A stretch of DNA of 64,000 nt from Clostridia bacterium (lineage in GTDB: Bacteria > Bacillota > Clostridia > Oscillospirales > Acutalibacteraceae): assembly GCA_017625095.1 (NCBI GenBank), contig JAGALQ010000020.1:1-64000 (forward strand), in the 5' to 3' direction. Below the pieces are notes generated by a model. The model was not told where the DNA came from. It ran no database searches and worked only from the letters and a program-made list of their open reading frames with translations. Both the position numbers and the translations under genes were made by a program. Below, piece by piece: positions 1-9,228 of this stretch. How positions within the stretch are numbered: position 1 is the first letter of the stretch; every line of letters starts with the position of its first letter.

Positions 1-38
1 CTGCTACCCGTAAACAGGTAATACACCTATCTCTTTTC

Positions 39-153
39 AGCTCCCTCTGACGAGGGAGCTGGCAAAACCGCAGGTTTTGACTGAGGGAGAGATAATGACA
101 ACTACCCCTCCGAGTCATCTTACGATGACCCACCTCCCCTGTCAAGGGGAGGC
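39..153. repeat. dispersed palindromic repeat, copy 1
   Basis: The segment opens with a perfect hairpin (AGCTCCCTC / GAGGGAGCT around 39-60). It continues with GGCAAAA...TTTTGACTGAGGGAG (61-88) and closes with a CCTCCCC / GGGGAGG hairpin (133-152). The same order of parts recurs at 63036-63159, so this looks like a small non-coding mobile repeat of the MITE/REP kind. No ORF lies in it. Confidence 0.6.
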
Positions 154-210
154 TTCCTTTTTCGCTGGCTTCGAGCTCGCGCATTTTGTTTTAGCTTCGC
201 ACTTTTTTCT

Positions 211-237
211 CCCCCGGTAGAACCGGGGGTTTTGTCT
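211..237 (+). terminator. possible terminator hairpin
   Basis: An 8-bp perfect stem CCCCCGGT / ACCGGGGG with an AGA loop (211-229) is followed by TTTTGTC on the plus strand. No plus-strand gene is visible upstream in the window, so it may end a gene to the left or belong to the neighbouring repeat. Confidence 0.35.
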
Positions 238-255
238 TTGCTAAAGAGACAAGAA

Positions 256-288
256 AAAGCCTGCACGGCGGTTAACCGTGCAGGCTTT
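256..288 (-). terminator. terminator of the vWA/peptide operon
   Basis: A strong inverted repeat (AAAGCCTGCACGG / CCGTGCAGGCTTT) lies just after the peptide gene that ends at 303. Read on the minus strand, the stem is followed by a run of T, as expected for intrinsic termination of the operon starting near 8760. Confidence 0.8.
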
Positions 289-302
289 TGAACTATTTGG
301 TT

Positions 303-536
303 TTATGACCAGAAAATGGTTGTTGCGCCAAGCTCTGCGGATGTGAACTTACAGTACTTATCAAGAGGAACTTGAATTTCACAAGGTTCACCCATGCCGA
401 ACGTTTTGTCCGCATCAGCGCCGCCGATGACACTCTGGATAAGTTCCATATCATCAGAAGTAACGCCGCAGGATGCCGCGCCGCTTCGAGCATTGGCTGC
501 AGCAATGCTGATTACGGGCTTAACATAATTGTTCAT
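303..536 (-). CDS. 77-residue Cys-containing peptide, candidate RiPP precursor
   Basis: This 77-residue ORF has a consensus ribosome binding site (AAGGAGG, 8 bases before ATG) inside the end of the giant vWA gene. Its ATG overlaps that gene's TGA as ATGA, so it is a deliberate, translationally coupled gene. The product starts MNNYVKP, a Y-x-x-P leader like those recognised by PqqD-type RRE domains. It contains Cys23, Cys52 and Cys62, a Gly/Ala-rich segment, and ends TTIFWS. There is no signal peptide or membrane helix. The operon also encodes a SPASM radical SAM enzyme and an HPr-kinase-like ATPase, which suggests a ribosomally made, post-translationally modified peptide. I do not recognise the family, and the modification is unknown. 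A small partner or chaperone of the vWA protein is an alternative. Confidence 0.7.
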   Translation of the reverse strand: MNNYVKPVISIAAANARSGAASCGVTSDDMELIQSVIGGADADKTFGMGEPCEIQVPLDKYCKFTSAELGATTIFWS

Positions 537-3500
537 CTTGATCCCTCCTTAAGCTCTTTGCTGAACAAATTCAGCGATAAAGCCTCAATAATTTCTCTGA
601 TTCGATCGATAATGTTTTTGAAGAATTTGATAATCTGATCGACAAATGCCTTGAAGGTTTTTCCGGAATCCTCATCCTTATTAACGCTGTCGTCACTACC
701 GTTGTCGACAATAACCTTGTCGATTGTGGGGATTGAGCCCACGGGGTCGATGTTGGGATTGTCAGCAGGAGCTTTAACATACGTGGGTGCTGCCGGGGTT
801 TCAACGCTGAATGTTCCTGGTTCAAGCGCAACAGACTGTGTTGAGATAAGTGAATTGAGCGATGCAAGGCTTACGCCGCTGAAGGGCACAAGTGTTGCAT
901 TGGCAACCTTGATGTTATCAACCGCAAGAAGGCCGGAGCCTGTGTTTGTAACCGTCAGAACAAAGCTGCCGTCAGAGCCGACACCAAGTGCATTATCGGT
1001 AATATCGTAGAAAGTTTCAGATGTACCGAGAACAGCTGTTTCGAATGCGTGGTTAGGATCTGCTGTGCTTGCAAACTTTGCTTTAGCTGCACCTGAAGCT
1101 GAACGAACGCTTACCATAGCTCTGGGATAGTTGTTCTTGAAATCAGTAGCCTTGAAGCGGAAAGCGATTGAGTTGCCGGGCTTGAGGTATACCTCGTACT
1201 TGGGACCGCCGCTTGTAAGGTAATCGGCAAAGACTGAACCGTCTGTGCCACCTTCAAGGTAACCTGCAAAGCTGTCGCCGCCCATATCGCCTTTTGAGAT
1301 AGCATCCATAACGCTGTAGTAAGTTGCATTCTGTTCGCTTAAAATGTACTCATCATTATAATCTTTAGGATTATAAATACGGAAACCGTCGATGTAGTTG
1401 TCGAGTGTAATCTCTCCTTCACCGGCCTGAGTTGAAAGGGTTGAGCTTTCAGCGCCTGTGCCGCCGTTGAAGATTGAGTTATCATCCATCCAGACAACTT
1501 CAACTTTCTGTCCGACGAGTTCATCCATACCAACCTGCTTAAGGAGCTCGTCAGTTGAGGGGATATCAGCAACTGCGGATGTTGCCTCAATCTCTGTGCC
1601 GTCAATCTTGTTGGTTTCTACGCTCTGTGTCTTGAGACCGCCTGCAAAGCTGTAGTAAGTAGCAGTTGTCTCAACAGTGTAGGTGCCGTAGTCACATGCG
1701 TAATGGACTATGGGAACCTGATAAAGGGTGCCGTATGTGGCGTCGTTATAGTAGGTATCAACCATAAATACGTTAACAATCTTCATTGTACCGTCTGACT
1801 GATGCTGCTTGACGGTAACAGTCTGGATACCTGTGTTCGGTGAGCAAGCCGAATAGAGGTCAAAGCCTGTGCCTGTGAAGGTAAAGGTCTGAGTATCGCT
1901 TCGCTTTGCTGAAGATGAAACGGTAACCTTCTTGTTAGTGCCGAGAGAGAATGTATCTCTGCTGTTGCTGTAGGTTGAGTCGCTGCCGAAAACGTCATCT
2001 TTACCGGAAAGCGCCTGATACTTGTTTTCGAATGAACCGCTCTGTGTCCATTCGGTGAAGGACTGTGTGCCGTCGAGGGTTTCCATCTTGTTCTCTTCAT
2101 AGTAAACGGTTGAGGCAGGAACGATGTTCAGTCGGAACCAGTCGTAAGTGCCGTCGTCACGCTTGATCAGAACATAGCCCTTGGAGAGATTTTCGGTAAG
2201 ACCTGCCTGGCTGTTAAGGGTATAAATCATATCCTGGTTGCTGTTTGTAAACTGAATACCCATGTTACCTGTGCTCAGACTTGTCTTATAAGTAGACTGC
2301 TTCTGAAGAGTTGAGTCAACCGAGCAGAGAGTACCGTTGACATCGTTATCGTACATGGGAATATCGTAGTCCATGTAATATGTGTACTCGGGGATTGAGA
2401 AGTGGTAGGTCGGGAATTTCTTAACAGGCTGGTTTGAACCCATATATGTTGAGTTCTGATAAAGAGCTGTCAGCGCGGTATCGTTGATTGAGGTATTGAG
2501 AAGCTCTGCATCGTGCTTTGCAATAACGCCTGTGATTTCAACAATAAGCTTTTTACCGTTACCCTTCTTTGAGTTATACTCAGAAACGTTGTTTGCGGTG
2601 TAGTCAAAGCCCTTAACCTCAATGTTGTTGGTATTCTTATCGAAAGAGGTTGTAAAGCCTGATGCAACCACGGGATTTTCAAAGTAAAGTCTGCCGATAC
2701 CGTCGTACTTACTCTGTGCTGTCTTATAAGAAATCGATGCGTTTGTAAGGTCGAATGCATCCATCAGGTGCTCACGAAGAATTGCGTTTGAGTTGAGGTA
2801 AGCAATCGCATTGTTTGAGTTAGCAACAACTCCGTTAAAGATGCTGTTCGTGACTGTATCGATATTGAAGCTTGAACCAACAGGAACGTTGATGTAATAG
2901 TTATTTTCCTTGGTGTTTAAGGGGCCGGGGTCAGTCATGCTTGTAGCACCGTTGTACTTTGAAGAAAGGTATTTCATGAAGTCTGTCTCTTCAAAGCCGG
3001 AAACATAGTCCTGACTACCAATCTGAACGGTGAAGATATACGCACCGTTTCTCTTGAGGTTCAGACCGCCGTTACCGATAGCATTGTTTGCACAATTATT
3101 AGCGTTGGTTGCATTGTTGTAATCGCTGTTGTCACCGCCGGCTGCACCGTCGGAAATAACAACAACACAGCAGCTTCTGTTACCGTTAACGTCATAGGTA
3201 GTTCCCTGCGACACTTGCTTATTGATAATATTACTTGCAAGGGTAAGACCCTGATTGATGGGACTGTGACCGTAAACGGGAAGTTTCTTAACGTAGTTTC
3301 GTACAGTGATTAAATTATTTGCGTTAAAGAATGCTGAACCGTAATAGCTGTCAAGCGATGTGCCGCCTGTGTAGTTTCTCCACGTGCCGTCGTTTGTAAG
3401 GATACCTGTGTTAGCCCAGGGACGGTTATCGGATACGTATGTACCGTCGGAGCCTGAGGTAACGACTGCAACACGGTGAGCAAGACCTGAGTTAGTAGCT

Positions 3501-6500
3501 TCCTGCTGAATCTTGAGAACAAGCTTATCAAGAGCCTGAGAAACAGCAAGAATTCTCTGACAGGAACCGTAGTTGTAGTACGTACATAATTCCTTACCGG
3601 AATCATCAGTATATCTTAAATTAAGAACTTCGTATTCCGCTCTTTCTTCTGTTGAATCTCTTTCTCCGTGATAGTCGGTTCGGTTTATATCGGCATTAAC
3701 GTCTGCCATAACATCTGCCTGGTTTTCCCAACCGTATTTCTGAGGGTTGGCAAGGTAATCTGCTTCTGAAAGCCTGTTGTTACTATCGTTAGTGCTTGCA
3801 TCACCTGCAAAATCACCTTTGGTCAAAAATCCGAGTTTTGAAAGGCGATAGCAACGCTTGGTTACAGGATGTTCAACCCATAACCAAATATCTCTTTCGA
3901 ATTTTGATGAACTGCCTTTTTCGTTGAAAGCAACACCAATGCGACCAAACTCTCCGTCAGGCAATCTGTAATAAAACGAACTTAAATGAGCCTTATTGTA
4001 ATTATCGCCTCTGGAGAAGTAACTGTCTGTAACATCACCACACACCTGTCCCATTTTAAGTGCAGTCCAATTTGCTGAACCGGTATAGTCCGTGTTATAA
4101 CCATACGCGTCTTGCTCGTCCATTGAACCGGAAACGTCAACGACAAATACGAAGTCTGTCGGTCTCTGATTTGTTCTCTGGTACTGGAGTGCGTTTGTTG
4201 CGTAGGTTTCGAGTGTAATTTTATATACACCTTCAGAATTAAGCTCTGCCTGAAGGTCGGTATAAACCTGTGTTTCGTGAGAAGATGCATACGGGTCAGC
4301 AACACGCTTGTAGATGTGCAAGGCTTGCTGTTCACTTGTGGGAAGTGCAGGCTGGCCGCTGTTAGTTATGTGGAACGTACCCGGAATTTCAGTCTGGTTA
4401 TGGTAGTTGGGTACGAAACCTGACTGGCTGTGGTTTGAGTAGAAGTTGGTGTATGCGGCTACAGACGCGGGCACTGAGCCGTCGTTGCACCAGATGGAGT
4501 AGTTCTCGCCGTTTCCGTAAAGTGTAAATGTGCCGTTACCCCAGTCTTTAATGGTCATGGTGCTGCTTGCAGCTGTTGTCATTGCAAAGAGACTATCGCC
4601 TACATAGAGATACGGATGCTTTGCAAAGTAGAGGTCTCTGTTTCTGAGCTTGAGAGCGTTTGAAGAGCCTGACTCAAACTGCCAGTGGAGCGACTTACGA
4701 GCATCGTCCTCAGCATTGAGGATAAGCTTTGAGCCATTAACAGAGTAGTTGCGGATTTCATAGCCGACAATACCGCGTGAGTCACCGGTGTCAGCTGCTG
4801 TTATGCCGCTTGCTGATGCCTTCTTGGGCAGCTTTGTATTGTTGTAGCCACCGTATGCATCGAGAAGGTAAAGAACGTTTCTCTGAGTTACGGGGTCCTT
4901 GGTTGCTGATTCGTACAAGACTATGTATTCGTCTACGTTGTTAATCTGACTGAGTGACGTAACCTTTTCGTACTCAACAGCGGCAACGTCTTCATAAGTT
5001 CTCTGAAGGCCCTGAATTGCGTACTGGTCAATCTTCCAGAGAACGTCGATCGGTTCAGGACAAACGCTGTCGGAATCCTTACCGTTGTAAGTCCAACCTG
5101 CGCCCTCACCGAACATATAGAGGTAGTCGTCGATAACGCAGAGTGCCTCACCCATGTAGAGCATCTGGTTGAGTGTGCTTGCACCGCTGTCACCGCCGAA
5201 GTGAATACAATCGGCATATTTTATGATATGAACAGGTCTTGTTCTGCCGTTGATTGCTCTGCTTTCGTTGCCGGGCATTGTAAGGTCGATATCGCCGATA
5301 ACAAGGTCTCTTGAGTGATTTGTGGATTCCTTACGGCTCCAGGAACGGCTGATATAGATCTTGCCCTTATCAACCATAGCGTACTGAATCTTATCCATAT
5401 TCAGCAGAACAACGTATGTCGGGTTACCCTGACAACCGATACCCTCGTACTTTGAGTCGGGTGTGAAGCCCTGCGGCTCAACATACTCGGTAACAGAGAA
5501 ATCGGTAATATTGAAGCTTCTGCCGCCTGCGGGAACACTATCCTGGTCATAACGCATTGTGTACGTGCCGGTATATGTACCGTCAGTCGACTGCGTAGTC
5601 GGCCAGGAGCTGTCAGCACCGGCAGGTTTGAGACCTGCGGTGAATATCATCTGGTAATGATATCTGCCGTCACCAAGGCTTGTGACTTTGGAAGCCTGTG
5701 ACTGCTTTACGTTACAGTGGGTACCTGAGGGTGAGAAGAAATACATATCGGTGAGGTTATTATCAGCAATAAACTCGATTTTATATCTCTTACCTTCAGT
5801 AAGGCTGACAGATGCAAAGCTGGGTGTAACTTCACCTAAAGCTGTATCTGTAGTGACTGTACCGCGGACTTCTGCGTTTGCACCGTCAACATTAAAGCTT
5901 CTGTATGTTACTGCACCCGCTGTAATGTTAGTTGTCGGGCTGTCTGAATTGAGCTTTACAAGGTTATAGCCGTTCTTGAGGTAATACCACTCTTCTGCAG
6001 AGGAGTTACCTGCAAGTCTGTAACCCATAAGAGTCTGTTTGTAATCGCTTGCGAATTCTTTTTTATATCTGTCATCGCCGGAGAAGTAGAAGTTACCTGT
6101 CCAGAGAACACCTTCGTCGTAACAGCAGTAGGATGTAGCAACGCCGTTAAGCTCATTGTTGAGGTTGATACTGTCTCTGAGTTTGATGGTCTTTGTTGTA
6201 CCGGGGGCAACATCCATCTCTGAAAGAGGGATATAACTGATTTTTGAGCCTGAATCAGCATAGTAGAAGTTGTATTCAGACGCAGCAATACCGCCGCCGT
6301 GGCTTGTATTGACCGAGCCGTCAGCGTTCTGAATCTTGAACACTGCGACCATTTCGGTTGAAACAACGTCAAGCGCATAGATAACAGAGTTATCTGAACC
6401 GCCTGCATCGTATGCGGAGATAAGTATCCATTCCTTTGCCTTCCAGTAGGTCATACCCTGGGGAGTATAATCGTCCGCAGAGCTGAGACCGGGAATGACA

Positions 6501-6727
6501 AAATCGGTCGGCCAGTTGGTTTCTTCACCCTTGAAGAAACGCTTCTGGTAGCTTCTGTAAAGTGATTCGTATGAACCGTCTGTTCCTACGACTCTCGTCT
6601 GTGTGATGCCGCCGAGTGTGACTGCAGCTTCAGCCTTAAACGACACTAACGGTCCAAGGCAGAGAAACGTACTTGCAACCATCACTGCGCAAAGCACAAG
6701 CGAGATGATTCTTTTCGAAGTTTTCAT
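533..6727 (-). CDS. giant secreted von Willebrand factor A domain protein
   Basis: The ORF can start at 6742, but GGAGG sits 9 bases before the ATG at 6727, giving 2064 residues beginning MKTSKRIISLVLC. The signal peptide ends near KAEA-A. Residues 40 to about 640 look like beta-propeller or lectin-type repeats (QGMTYW, HGGGIAAS, LMGYRL). The middle holds a vWA domain with the MIDAS motif DVSGSMDEQ and a later VVVISDGAAGG strand. Beta-rich segments follow. There is no LPXTG, and the C terminus ends in an amphipathic aromatic/basic helix (QIIKFFKNIIDRIREII). It is probably a cell-surface metal-dependent adhesion or sensing protein. It lies between a radical SAM gene and the coupled peptide, so it may present, bind or be modified by that system. 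The specific function is unknown. Confidence 0.8.
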   Translation of the reverse strand: MKTSKRIISLVLCAVMVASTFLCLGPLVSFKAEAAVTLGGITQTRVVGTDGSYESLYRSYQKRFFKGEETNWPTDFVIPGLSSADDYTPQGMTYWKAKEWILISAYDAGGSDNSVIYALDVVSTEMVAVFKIQNADGSVNTSHGGGIAASEYNFYYADSGSKISYIPLSEMDVAPGTTKTIKLRDSINLNNELNGVATSYCCYDEGVLWTGNFYFSGDDRYKKEFASDYKQTLMGYRLAGNSSAEEWYYLKNGYNLVKLNSDSPTTNITAGAVTYRSFNVDGANAEVRGTVTTDTALGEVTPSFASVSLTEGKRYKIEFIADNNLTDMYFFSPSGTHCNVKQSQASKVTSLGDGRYHYQMIFTAGLKPAGADSSWPTTQSTDGTYTGTYTMRYDQDSVPAGGRSFNITDFSVTEYVEPQGFTPDSKYEGIGCQGNPTYVVLLNMDKIQYAMVDKGKIYISRSWSRKESTNHSRDLVIGDIDLTMPGNESRAINGRTRPVHIIKYADCIHFGGDSGASTLNQMLYMGEALCVIDDYLYMFGEGAGWTYNGKDSDSVCPEPIDVLWKIDQYAIQGLQRTYEDVAAVEYEKVTSLSQINNVDEYIVLYESATKDPVTQRNVLYLLDAYGGYNNTKLPKKASASGITAADTGDSRGIVGYEIRNYSVNGSKLILNAEDDARKSLHWQFESGSSNALKLRNRDLYFAKHPYLYVGDSLFAMTTAASSTMTIKDWGNGTFTLYGNGENYSIWCNDGSVPASVAAYTNFYSNHSQSGFVPNYHNQTEIPGTFHITNSGQPALPTSEQQALHIYKRVADPYASSHETQVYTDLQAELNSEGVYKITLETYATNALQYQRTNQRPTDFVFVVDVSGSMDEQDAYGYNTDYTGSANWTALKMGQVCGDVTDSYFSRGDNYNKAHLSSFYYRLPDGEFGRIGVAFNEKGSSSKFERDIWLWVEHPVTKRCYRLSKLGFLTKGDFAGDASTNDSNNRLSEADYLANPQKYGWENQADVMADVNADINRTDYHGERDSTEERAEYEVLNLRYTDDSGKELCTYYNYGSCQRILAVSQALDKLVLKIQQEATNSGLAHRVAVVTSGSDGTYVSDNRPWANTGILTNDGTWRNYTGGTSLDSYYGSAFFNANNLITVRNYVKKLPVYGHSPINQGLTLASNIINKQVSQGTTYDVNGNRSCCVVVISDGAAGGDNSDYNNATNANNCANNAIGNGGLNLKRNGAYIFTVQIGSQDYVSGFEETDFMKYLSSKYNGATSMTDPGPLNTKENNYYINVPVGSSFNIDTVTNSIFNGVVANSNNAIAYLNSNAILREHLMDAFDLTNASISYKTAQSKYDGIGRLYFENPVVASGFTTSFDKNTNNIEVKGFDYTANNVSEYNSKKGNGKKLIVEITGVIAKHDAELLNTSINDTALTALYQNSTYMGSNQPVKKFPTYHFSIPEYTYYMDYDIPMYDNDVNGTLCSVDSTLQKQSTYKTSLSTGNMGIQFTNSNQDMIYTLNSQAGLTENLSKGYVLIKRDDGTYDWFRLNIVPASTVYYEENKMETLDGTQSFTEWTQSGSFENKYQALSGKDDVFGSDSTYSNSRDTFSLGTNKKVTVSSSAKRSDTQTFTFTGTGFDLYSACSPNTGIQTVTVKQHQSDGTMKIVNVFMVDTYYNDATYGTLYQVPIVHYACDYGTYTVETTATYYSFAGGLKTQSVETNKIDGTEIEATSAVADIPSTDELLKQVGMDELVGQKVEVVWMDDNSIFNGGTGAESSTLSTQAGEGEITLDNYIDGFRIYNPKDYNDEYILSEQNATYYSVMDAISKGDMGGDSFAGYLEGGTDGSVFADYLTSGGPKYEVYLKPGNSIAFRFKATDFKNNYPRAMVSVRSASGAAKAKFASTADPNHAFETAVLGTSETFYDITDNALGVGSDGSFVLTVTNTGSGLLAVDNIKVANATLVPFSGVSLASLNSLISTQSVALEPGTFSVETPAAPTYVKAPADNPNIDPVGSIPTIDKVIVDNGSDDSVNKDEDSGKTFKAFVDQIIKFFKNIIDRIREIIEALSLNLFSKELKEGSR

Positions 6728-6798
6728 GTGTTTAACCTCCATTTATTATTTCGAAAAAATTGTATATCAATAAACCCAAATCGGATTGATTCGGATAA

Positions 6799-7875
6799 TT
6801 ATTGTCGTGAAATAAAATCGGCACAAAGCCGTGCATATTCGTGTGCCTTAAGACAAGCATAGGGCGGCACCCCATCGCTCCTGCCCGTTTCGCCAAGCGA
6901 AACAGCCGCACACATATCGCATTTCTTTTGCAGCTCGCACCCCGAACACTCCGCCGGCAGGTAGATATTCTCCCTCGCCTTGCGTACAGCGTCCCACGCA
7001 CTGCCGAAATCGGTTATAGGTATATTCGGCGCTGACATCATACCGCACGGTGTCATTTCGCCCTTCCACGTTACCCAGAAGGTTGAAAGCCCTGCTCGGC
7101 AGTTGATACGCTTGCTGCACTCCTCACCTTTCGGCTCGGGTGGCATATCGGCACGCAAATACCTCAGCAGCTCTTCATCACCGAGCATATTTCGCTGCCA
7201 GTCGAGCTTTGACCTCGCTGCAGCCTCAGGCGAAAGCCTGTAAGCTTCGCCGCCGCTACGCACAGGATCAAACATATAGCTCGTTGAAACAACCGGCAAG
7301 TCAAGCTCCTTGGCAAAGGCCACCGCCGCAGGAATATCTGCAACGTTGTCGGGCGTAATGCTGTAATTGAGCTTGAGGTTGACTCCGGAATTCTTCAGCG
7401 CATATATCGAGTCGATAACCTTTTGGTATGCCGACGCATTGCCGCACAGCTTCCCGTAGGTTTCGGGTGACGCACCGTAGAGCGTAACGCTGACCTTGTG
7501 CGGCGGATATTCGCAGAACAGCCGCAGCTTATCTTCATCAATCAGCGTTGCGTTGGTATTGACCGAAACAAGCAGACCGAGCTTTTTGCACCCGCGATAA
7601 ATCTCGTCAAAATCAGGTCGCAACATAGGCTCACCGCCTGTGAGCAGAAGAATAAGCATGCCCGCATCCCTTGCTTTTGTCGCAAGATCAAGCCAGAAGG
7701 ATGCATCCTTCTCCTGTGCAGCTGCAGCTTTGTCGCAACTGCGTCGGTGAACGTAACACATCTTGCAGTCGAGAGTGCACCTGGAGGTAAGCTCAAACGA
7801 GCCTGCAAGCGGAATCTTTCGGGCATCTGCTTTCGCAAACAGAAAATCTGTCAATTGGCCACAGGTGATATCCAA
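6799..7875 (-). CDS. radical SAM/SPASM peptide-modifying enzyme
   Basis: The 358-residue protein has the radical SAM cluster motif CTLDCKMC (residues about 33-40) followed by YVHRR. Next come the LLTGGEPML glycine-rich SAM-binding motif and a C-terminal SPASM region with clustered Cys (CSKRINC, PCGMM, CSGCELQKKCDMC, YACLKAHEY). SPASM enzymes of this size usually modify ribosomal peptides (thioether or C-C crosslinks, epimerisation). The start is TTG at 7875 behind AAGGGGTGA, 3 bases after the kinase stop, so translation is probably coupled. It lacks an obvious N-terminal RRE domain and no PqqD gene is beside it. The likely substrate is the 77-residue peptide at 303-536, or less likely a segment of the vWA protein. 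It is paralogous to the enzyme at 47809-48858. Confidence 0.85.
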   Translation of the reverse strand: MDITCGQLTDFLFAKADARKIPLAGSFELTSRCTLDCKMCYVHRRSCDKAAAAQEKDASFWLDLATKARDAGMLILLLTGGEPMLRPDFDEIYRGCKKLGLLVSVNTNATLIDEDKLRLFCEYPPHKVSVTLYGASPETYGKLCGNASAYQKVIDSIYALKNSGVNLKLNYSITPDNVADIPAAVAFAKELDLPVVSTSYMFDPVRSGGEAYRLSPEAAARSKLDWQRNMLGDEELLRYLRADMPPEPKGEECSKRINCRAGLSTFWVTWKGEMTPCGMMSAPNIPITDFGSAWDAVRKARENIYLPAECSGCELQKKCDMCAAVSLGETGRSDGVPPYACLKAHEYARLCADFISRQ

Positions 7876-7877
7876 TT

Positions 7878-8726
7878 TCAGATCACCCCTTTGGTTTTAA
7901 GTGCTTCCTCAAGCGTCACCACCGCTTTTTCATCCGGCGTACAGCTCAGACGAAAAACAGGAACGGAAGAAAGAAGCTCGATAATCAGGTCGGCGCATGT
8001 AAGCCGCTCGGCAGGATCGGTAAAATCCAGATAGATGTTCGGCAAAACACCTTGCAATGCCTCAACACCGATAAGCTGGTGTACACTGTTTGACTCTGCC
8101 TGATTGAGCAACACGATTGCACCAAGAGGAAAAGTTTTGTTTTTGCATATACCGCTCGTTCCGCAAAAAGGAACGCCGCAGGCATACACATCGCCTTCAA
8201 CAAGAATCCCTGCCTTGTCACCGTTTATTATTTCGGCTTTACGGTATTTCTCCCACAAAGCAGCCTGTGTGCTTTTACCCACACCGCACGGTGCTGAAAA
8301 CAGAATTGCTTTGCCGTTTACCGAAATGAATGAAGAATGAATAAAAAACGCATTCTTGAAAAGCAACAGTTGAGCCAATGATATCGAGCTCCACATAAAG
8401 CGGCTGTCCATCATTATCGGAAAGCTTCTCGGCGTGAAAAAAGTTTCGCTGTGAGAAGTGTCGCCAGGGGTGTAGCATGTAAGGGCACCGGGTATATCGC
8501 CCATGGGAAATGCACGGTAAACCTTATCACCCTCGACTGCCACAGTGAAATTACCCGAGCGAACACCCTGCGGTGTTTCGGGAAAGCAATCGCTCACCGT
8601 ACAGCTTACTGTTATATCGGCTTCGCAGACACCTGACTCAAACTGTGCCCAGAGCGGATTGTCCCCCGGGAATGATTCGGCATCAATACAAATGCTCTTT
8701 TTGCATAACGAATAAAACTTTTTCAT
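7878..8726 (-). CDS. HPr-kinase-like P-loop ATPase
   Basis: The 282-residue protein has a P loop (SAPCGVGKSTQAALW) followed by INGDKAGI, the arrangement of HprK/PEP-carboxykinase-type serine kinases. It lacks the N-terminal domain of true HPr kinase. Relatives are found in lasso-peptide and other RiPP clusters, where one phosphorylates the peptide C terminus. It is first in the operon (kinase, radical SAM, vWA, peptide), behind a promoter at 8762-8790. Its paralogue at 46756-47538 sits in the second peptide cluster of this window. A role in peptide phosphorylation is inferred from these relatives, not shown. Confidence 0.75.
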   Translation of the reverse strand: MKKFYSLCKKSICIDAESFPGDNPLWAQFESGVCEADITVSCTVSDCFPETPQGVRSGNFTVAVEGDKVYRAFPMGDIPGALTCYTPGDTSHSETFFTPRSFPIMMDSRFMWSSISLAQLLLFKNAFFIHSSFISVNGKAILFSAPCGVGKSTQAALWEKYRKAEIINGDKAGILVEGDVYACGVPFCGTSGICKNKTFPLGAIVLLNQAESNSVHQLIGVEALQGVLPNIYLDFTDPAERLTCADLIIELLSSVPVFRLSCTPDEKAVVTLEEALKTKGVI

Positions 8727-8761
8727 AGTAAAACCTGACGTAATTCAGCTACAACTATGAC

Positions 8762-8790
8762 ATTATAGCATACTAAGCTAATTATGTAGT
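8762..8790 (-). promoter_or_regulatory. extended -10 promoter of the kinase/rSAM/vWA/peptide operon
   Basis: On the minus strand an extended -10 TGCTATAAT lies 35 bases before the kinase start, with a weak -35 (ACTACA) 17 bases further up. The bases TATGCTATAAT are also found at the promoter of the second peptide cluster (50900-50928). Confidence 0.6.
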
Positions 8791-8870
8791 CTATATTATA
8801 GTCCTTTTGCTCTTCTAAGTCAATATATATAACAAAAAATATTTAAATAATATTTATATTAATAATATTC

Positions 8871-8899
8871 TTGTAATTTGATTTTTATTATGGTAAAAT
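8871..8899 (+). promoter_or_regulatory. promoter-like TTGTAA-17-TAAAAT
   Basis: A plus-strand TTGTAA, 17-base spacer and TAAAAT lie about 330 bases before the sugar kinase gene. It may drive the kinase/nucleotidyltransferase/subtilase genes with a long leader. The local sequence is very AT-rich, so chance matches are possible. Confidence 0.35.
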
Positions 8900-8975
8900 G
8901 TAAACGGAGTATTATTGCTTGCACATCATTTTTAACTAAATCAGACCGATTCATTTATGAAAAGTCAAGTGAATA

Positions 8976-9141
8976 TATTTAGCTTTTTCGCTCGGCAAAG
9001 ACGAACAGCTTATGAAATACGTTCTAAAATTGCAAATAATATTCTGCGTTGCTACAGAACTTCTGAAAACAGCAATGGGACTGAGTTCAACCGGTGTATT
9101 TGATACACTGGCCGACGAAAAAGCACTCTCAAATGCAATTT
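8976..9141 (+). pseudogene. possible gene remnant in the leader of the sugar kinase gene
   Basis: The 500 bases between the divergent operons hold no full gene. One plus-strand frame reads about 54 protein-like residues (GKDEQLMKYVLKL, then ELLKTAMGLSSTGVFDTL, ending ALSNAI before TAA). It continues in the same frame after the stop as AYVNRAKITNDII. There is no start codon with a ribosome binding site. I read it as a degraded C-terminal fragment of an unknown gene, or chance. Confidence 0.25.
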
Positions 9142-9228
9142 AAGCTTATGTGAACAGAGCAAAAATTACCAACGACATAATACCGGGTGAACACCAACAA
9201 AATAAGCTGATTAAATGGAGAAATAAAG

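Noticed and set aside
5682..5969. Plus-strand ORFs inside the giant vWA gene
   Set aside because: No ribosome binding sites or recognisable domains; the minus-strand frame is continuous over 6 kb.
8820..8870. AT-rich stretch as a replication origin
   Set aside because: It is short, has no DnaA-box cluster and no dnaA or dnaN neighbours; it is a promoter-rich gap.
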